From NCBI GenBank assembly GCA_016875695.1, contig VGPB01000020.1:1-16156 (forward strand): a stretch of 16,156 nucleotides of DNA. Reading direction: 5' to 3'. Position 1 is the first letter of the stretch; every line of letters begins with the position of its first letter. The position numbers were made by a program, and so were the translations under genes. Positions 13,350-16,156 of this stretch are shown here, piece by piece. The stretch is from Chloroflexota bacterium (GTDB taxonomy: Bacteria > Chloroflexota > Dehalococcoidia > UBA2979). The notes below the pieces were generated by a model that did not search any database, had not been told where the DNA came from, and saw nothing but the letters and a program-made list of their open reading frames with translations.

Positions 13350-15227
13350 ATGCGCCACCCGCTGCTCGAAGCGCTCGCCCGTGGCGTCGTGCTCGGTGAC
13401 GGCGCGACCGGCACCGCCCTCCGCGCGCGCGGCTGGCGCGGCCCCACCGACGTCGCCGTGTTCGACGCGCCCGCGCTCGTGCGCGCGCTGCACGAGGACT
13501 ACCTCGCCGCCGGCGCCGAGCTCCTGCTTACCAACACCTTCGAGGCTAACCGCTCCCAGCTCGCCCGCGCCGGCTACGCAGAGCGCGTGCGCGACGCCAA
13601 CTTCCAGGCCGCGCGCCTCGCGCGCGACGCGCGCGAGATCGCCGGCGTCAGCGCCTTTATCGGCGGCTCCGTCGGCCCCATCGGCCGCGACCTCGCCGTC
13701 GGCGCCTGGACGCTCGACGACGCCTACGCGGCGTTCCTCGAGCAGATCGGCGCCCTCATCGAAGGCGGCGTCGACGCGGTCGTGCTCGAGACCTTCCCCT
13801 CCTTGCGCGAGGCACAGACCGCCGTCCGCGCCGCCCGCGCGCTCACCGACCAGCCCGTGATCGCGCTGCTGAACTTTCACGCCGACCTCGCCATGCCCTC
13901 CGGCGAGACCATCACTGACGCCGCGCGCGCGCTCGTCGACCAGGGCGCCAGTGTCGTCGGCGTCAACTGCGGCGTCGGGCCGCAGGCCGCCCTCGACATC
14001 CTGCAGGAACTCGCCGGCGTCGCTGACAAGCTCGCCGTGCCGCTCGCCGCCATGCCCAACGCCGGCCTGCCGCGCGTCGTCGCCGGTGAGGCCGTCTACG
14101 CCGCCGAGCCCGCATACTTTGCCGACTTCGCGTTGCGCGCGCGCGACCTCGGCGCCGCGCTCGTCGGCGGCTGCTGCGGCACCGCGCCCGCGCACGTGCA
14201 GGCGATGCGCCAGGCGTTGCACCCGGATCGCACCCGGGCGCGCGTCGTGCCGATCGGCGTCGCCCGCCGCGGCGAAGCCGCGATCGCGCCCGGCGCGCTC
14301 GACAGCTCGCCACCCCTCGACGAGCCGCTCCCCGCACCGCAGGGCCTGCGCCTGCGCGACAAGCTGCAGGCTCGCCGCTTCGTCCTGTCGGTCGAGATTG
14401 ACCCGCCGCGCGGCACCAACCCGCGCAAGGCCATCGAGGGCGCGCGCCTGCTGCAGCAGGCCGGCGCCGACGCGATCAACATCGGCGACTCGCCCATGGC
14501 GCGCGTGCGCATGAGCGCGCTCGCCCTCGCCGTGCTCATCCAGCGCGAGGTCGGTATCGAGACGATCATCCACCAGACCACGCGCGACCGGAACCTGATG
14601 GCGCTGCAGTCGGACCTGCTCGGTGCGCACGCGCTCGGCGTGCGCAACCTCATCGCGCTCACCGGCGATCCCCCGCCCGAGTCCTCACAGTCCTCCGCGG
14701 TGTGGGACGTCGACGCGATCGGCTTCATCCGCGTGCTGCGCCGCCTCAACGAGGGCGTCGACTTCGCCGGCAACTCGCTCGGCCGCCCCACCGAGTTCTT
14801 CGTCGCATGCGCCGCGAACCCCACCGCTGGCGACCTTGACCTCGAGCTGCGCCGCGTGCGCGAGAAGGTCGACGCCGGCGCCGACGTGATCATGACGCAG
14901 CCCGCCTACGACGCGCGCGTCGTCGCCGACTTCTTCGAGCGCCTCGGCCCCATCTCCATCCCGGTGCTGCTCGGCGTGCTCCCGCTCATGTCGTTGCGCC
15001 ACACCGAGTTCATCCACCACGAGCTCGCCGGCGTGACCGTGCCGGACGCCGTGCGCGACCGCATGCGCGCCGCCGGCGAGGCTGGCGCCGCCGCCGGCCT
15101 TGAGATCGCGCTCGAGCACGTCGCCGAGACGCGCACGCTGCCGTTCGTGTCCGGCGTCTACGTCATGCCCTCGTTCGGCCGCTACGAAGTGGCCGCCGAG
15201 CTCGTGCGGCGCGTCGCCGCCCCGTGA
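13350..15227 (+). CDS. Bifunctional homocysteine S-methyltransferase / 5,10-methylenetetrahydrofolate reductase
   Basis: This is a 625-residue fusion linking folate-borne one-carbon units to methionine synthesis. Residues ~1-290 form the homocysteine methyltransferase barrel: VLGDGATGTALRARGW, LLTNTFEANR, IGGSVGPIG, and the zinc ligands Cys207 (GVNCGVGP) and Cys275-276 (GGCCGTAP). Residues ~335-625 are the MetF-like barrel: SVEIDPPRGTNP with the catalytic Glu349, then TTRDRNLMALQSDLLGAHAL and GVRNLIALTGDPP. The domain order and length match B. subtilis YitJ. There is no cobalamin domain, so the methyl donor of the first half may be S-methylmethionine or another compound. ATG 13350 lies five bases after the PspC stop. 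Its TGA overlaps the next start. No S-box/SAM riboswitch is visible in the tiny upstream gap. Confidence 0.93.
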   Translation: MRHPLLEALARGVVLGDGATGTALRARGWRGPTDVAVFDAPALVRALHEDYLAAGAELLLTNTFEANRSQLARAGYAERVRDANFQAARLARDAREIAGVSAFIGGSVGPIGRDLAVGAWTLDDAYAAFLEQIGALIEGGVDAVVLETFPSLREAQTAVRAARALTDQPVIALLNFHADLAMPSGETITDAARALVDQGASVVGVNCGVGPQAALDILQELAGVADKLAVPLAAMPNAGLPRVVAGEAVYAAEPAYFADFALRARDLGAALVGGCCGTAPAHVQAMRQALHPDRTRARVVPIGVARRGEAAIAPGALDSSPPLDEPLPAPQGLRLRDKLQARRFVLSVEIDPPRGTNPRKAIEGARLLQQAGADAINIGDSPMARVRMSALALAVLIQREVGIETIIHQTTRDRNLMALQSDLLGAHALGVRNLIALTGDPPPESSQSSAVWDVDAIGFIRVLRRLNEGVDFAGNSLGRPTEFFVACAANPTAGDLDLELRRVREKVDAGADVIMTQPAYDARVVADFFERLGPISIPVLLGVLPLMSLRHTEFIHHELAGVTVPDAVRDRMRAAGEAGAAAGLEIALEHVAETRTLPFVSGVYVMPSFGRYEVAAELVRRVAAP

Positions 15228-15757
15228 TGCTGCTGCAGCCGTTCATCGCGCGCTACGTGCGCGAGTTGCTCGTCGGCACCAACAGCATCACGGCCGCCGT
15301 CGAGGACCTCACGCTCGAGGAGCTGCACGCGCGCCCGCACCCCGACGCGAACTCGATCGGCTTCGACGCGTGGCACGTGTTCCGCACCGCCGACAACATC
15401 GCGCACTTCGTCTTCTACGGTGAGCCGCCCGTCTGGCGGCAGCAGGGCCTCGCCGAGGGGTGGGGCCTGCCGCGCAACGCCCAGGGCACCGGCCTGCCGC
15501 CCGCCGAGGCGTACGCGATGCGCTTCCCGGAGCCGGCGGCGCTCGCCGCCTACGGACGCGCCGTCGCCGCGGCGATCGTGCCGCGCATCGAAGCGATGGA
15601 CGACGCCTTCCTCGCCGGGGCGATCGACATGCAGCCGCTCGGCGCCACCACGCGCTTCGGCGCGCTCGGCACCAGCGTGCTCACGCACGGCTACGCGCAC
15701 CTCGGCCATATCGCGCTCGCGCGCACGCTGCTCGGGAAGCCCAGTCTCACCTTCTAG
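15227..15757 (+). CDS. DinB-like four-helix protein
   Basis: This 176-residue protein has the look of the DinB/YfiT superfamily (four-helix bundle, usually with three His binding a metal): helix 1 LLQPFIARYVRELLVG, then SIGFDAWHVFRTADNIAHFV with His50, and near the C-terminus LTHGYAHLGHIALARTLLG with His154, His158 and His161. The His at the end of helix 2 plus the HxxxH motif match the metal site. Members include thiol-dependent transferases and many proteins of unknown function, so no activity is assigned. It starts at ATG 15227, overlapping the TGA of the methyltransferase/reductase gene (TGATG); GTG 15224 is an alternative. Translation is probably coupled to that gene. An IS element begins 11 bases after its stop. 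Confidence 0.78.
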   Translation: MLLQPFIARYVRELLVGTNSITAAVEDLTLEELHARPHPDANSIGFDAWHVFRTADNIAHFVFYGEPPVWRQQGLAEGWGLPRNAQGTGLPPAEAYAMRFPEPAALAAYGRAVAAAIVPRIEAMDDAFLAGAIDMQPLGATTRFGALGTSVLTHGYAHLGHIALARTLLGKPSLTF

Positions 15758-15761
15758 CCGC

Positions 15762-15767
15762 GCTAGC
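15762..15767. other. Likely IS481-type target site GCTAGC
   Basis: GCTAGC directly abuts the TGT that opens the element. IS481 is known to insert at NCTAGN and to duplicate these six bases, so this should be one copy of the target duplication. The other copy would lie beyond the window. Confidence 0.55.
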
Positions 15768-16156
15768 TGTACTGACTAGATACCTGCGAGACGGCTGACT
15801 GCAAGGGGACCTCTGACGAGACTTGGGGTTGCGAAAGCTCCGAGTTCCGAAGGAGGTTCCGATGAGTGATGCTACCCCGCCCCGGCGCATGCGCTATTCG
15901 TACGAGGCCCGGTGCCGCACGGTAGAAGCGATGCTGACCGGCGCATCGACCGCGGCGTCAGGCGGGCAGGTCGGGACGAGCCGTGCCACCACGTACCGTT
16001 GGCGCGCTCGCCACCGCGAAGCAGGCTGCGCCGGCCTGCACGACCGCCCATCGACGCCACACGTCCATCACCGCCAGCTGAGCCCACAGGCAGAGGCGCA
16101 GACCCTCGCCGTCTGCGAGCGCACGGGAGACGAACCGCAGGTGGTCGGCGCGATCA
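15768..16156 (+). mobile_element. Left end of an IS481-family insertion sequence (partial)
   Basis: The element is inferred to begin with TGTACTGACTAGATACC at 15768, followed by a 94-base leader of visibly lower GC than its surroundings, then the transposase gene. It continues beyond the window, so the right inverted repeat is not seen and the exact left boundary rests on the TGT start and the adjacent GCTAGC site. Confidence 0.7.
15862..16156 (+). CDS. IS481-family transposase, N-terminal part
   Basis: The first 98 codons are present and the rest is outside the window. The product has an N-terminal helix-turn-helix of the IS481/IS3 kind: MRYSYEARCRTVEAMLTGAS, then TSRATTYRWRARHREAG, then GLHDRPSTPH, matching 'RYS.EFR..VV....G.S....GVSR.T.YRW..RYRE.G..GL.DRSSRPH'. 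The C-terminal DDE integrase core should follow. An almost ideal AAGGAGGT ribosome-binding site (15850-15857) fixes ATG 15862. Codon use is less extreme in GC than in the neighbouring genes, as expected for a mobile gene. Several ordinarily conserved positions differ (SGGQVG where an '.A.R.FGV' helix is usual), so the copy may be diverged. Confidence 0.85.
   Translation, partial: MSDATPPRRMRYSYEARCRTVEAMLTGASTAASGGQVGTSRATTYRWRARHREAGCAGLHDRPSTPHVHHRQLSPQAEAQTLAVCERTGDEPQVVGAI

Overview
This is a very GC-rich bacterial window (codon third positions are mostly C or G) carrying about 15 genes on both strands, packed tightly and broken by a few regulatory gaps. The gene set suggests a high-GC Chloroflexota-like bacterium: an LppX/LprG-type lipoprotein with a P55-like exporter, a CIRCE-controlled groEL, a homocysteine S-methyltransferase/MTHFR fusion and HDOD proteins. 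That taxonomic call is an inference, and Actinomycetota-like alternatives are not excluded.

Layout. (1) 1-217 (-): the 5' end of argJ, running off the window. (2) 333-840 (+): a phosphinothricin-acetyltransferase-like GNAT gene broken by a +1 frameshift near 640-652. (3) 791-1645 (-): an endonuclease III-type glycosylase. (4) 1683-4925 (+): a tightly coupled run of selD, an LprG-like lipoprotein and a DHA2 drug/lipid exporter. selD begins upstream of an in-frame TGA at 1734-1736 that falls exactly on the catalytic Cys position, so SelD is read here as a selenoprotein, with a bSECIS-like hairpin just downstream. (5) 5201-6808 (-): groEL without groES, with a perfect CIRCE operator at 6902-6928. 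(6) 7009-8883 (-): two tandem HDOD paralogues. Both reading frames are otherwise intact but are interrupted by three in-frame stops, and one carries nine copies of a 9-bp repeat. (7) 9012-9710 (-): a stand-alone nuoB. (8) 9805-12269: an Fe-S biogenesis group made of iscS/nifS (-), a divergent SufR-like regulator (+) and an A-type carrier (+). (9) 12358-15757 (+): an EVE-domain protein, a PspC-domain membrane protein, the HMT/MTHFR fusion and a DinB-like protein. (10) 15768 to the end: the left end of an IS481-family element, inserted at a GCTAGC site.

How the genes fit together. Several products depend on Fe-S clusters (endonuclease III, NuoB, the A-type carrier, probably the SufR-like regulator). 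The desulfurase, regulator and carrier look like one Fe-S supply module with local control. Cysteine desulfurases can also mobilise selenium, which could serve SelD, but that link is inference. The lipoprotein plus exporter pair has the arrangement of mycobacterial lprG-Rv1410c (P55). Signs of recent genome change are the frameshifted GNAT gene, the twice-damaged HDOD pair with its repeat expansion, and the IS insertion. No tRNA, rRNA or CRISPR array was seen.
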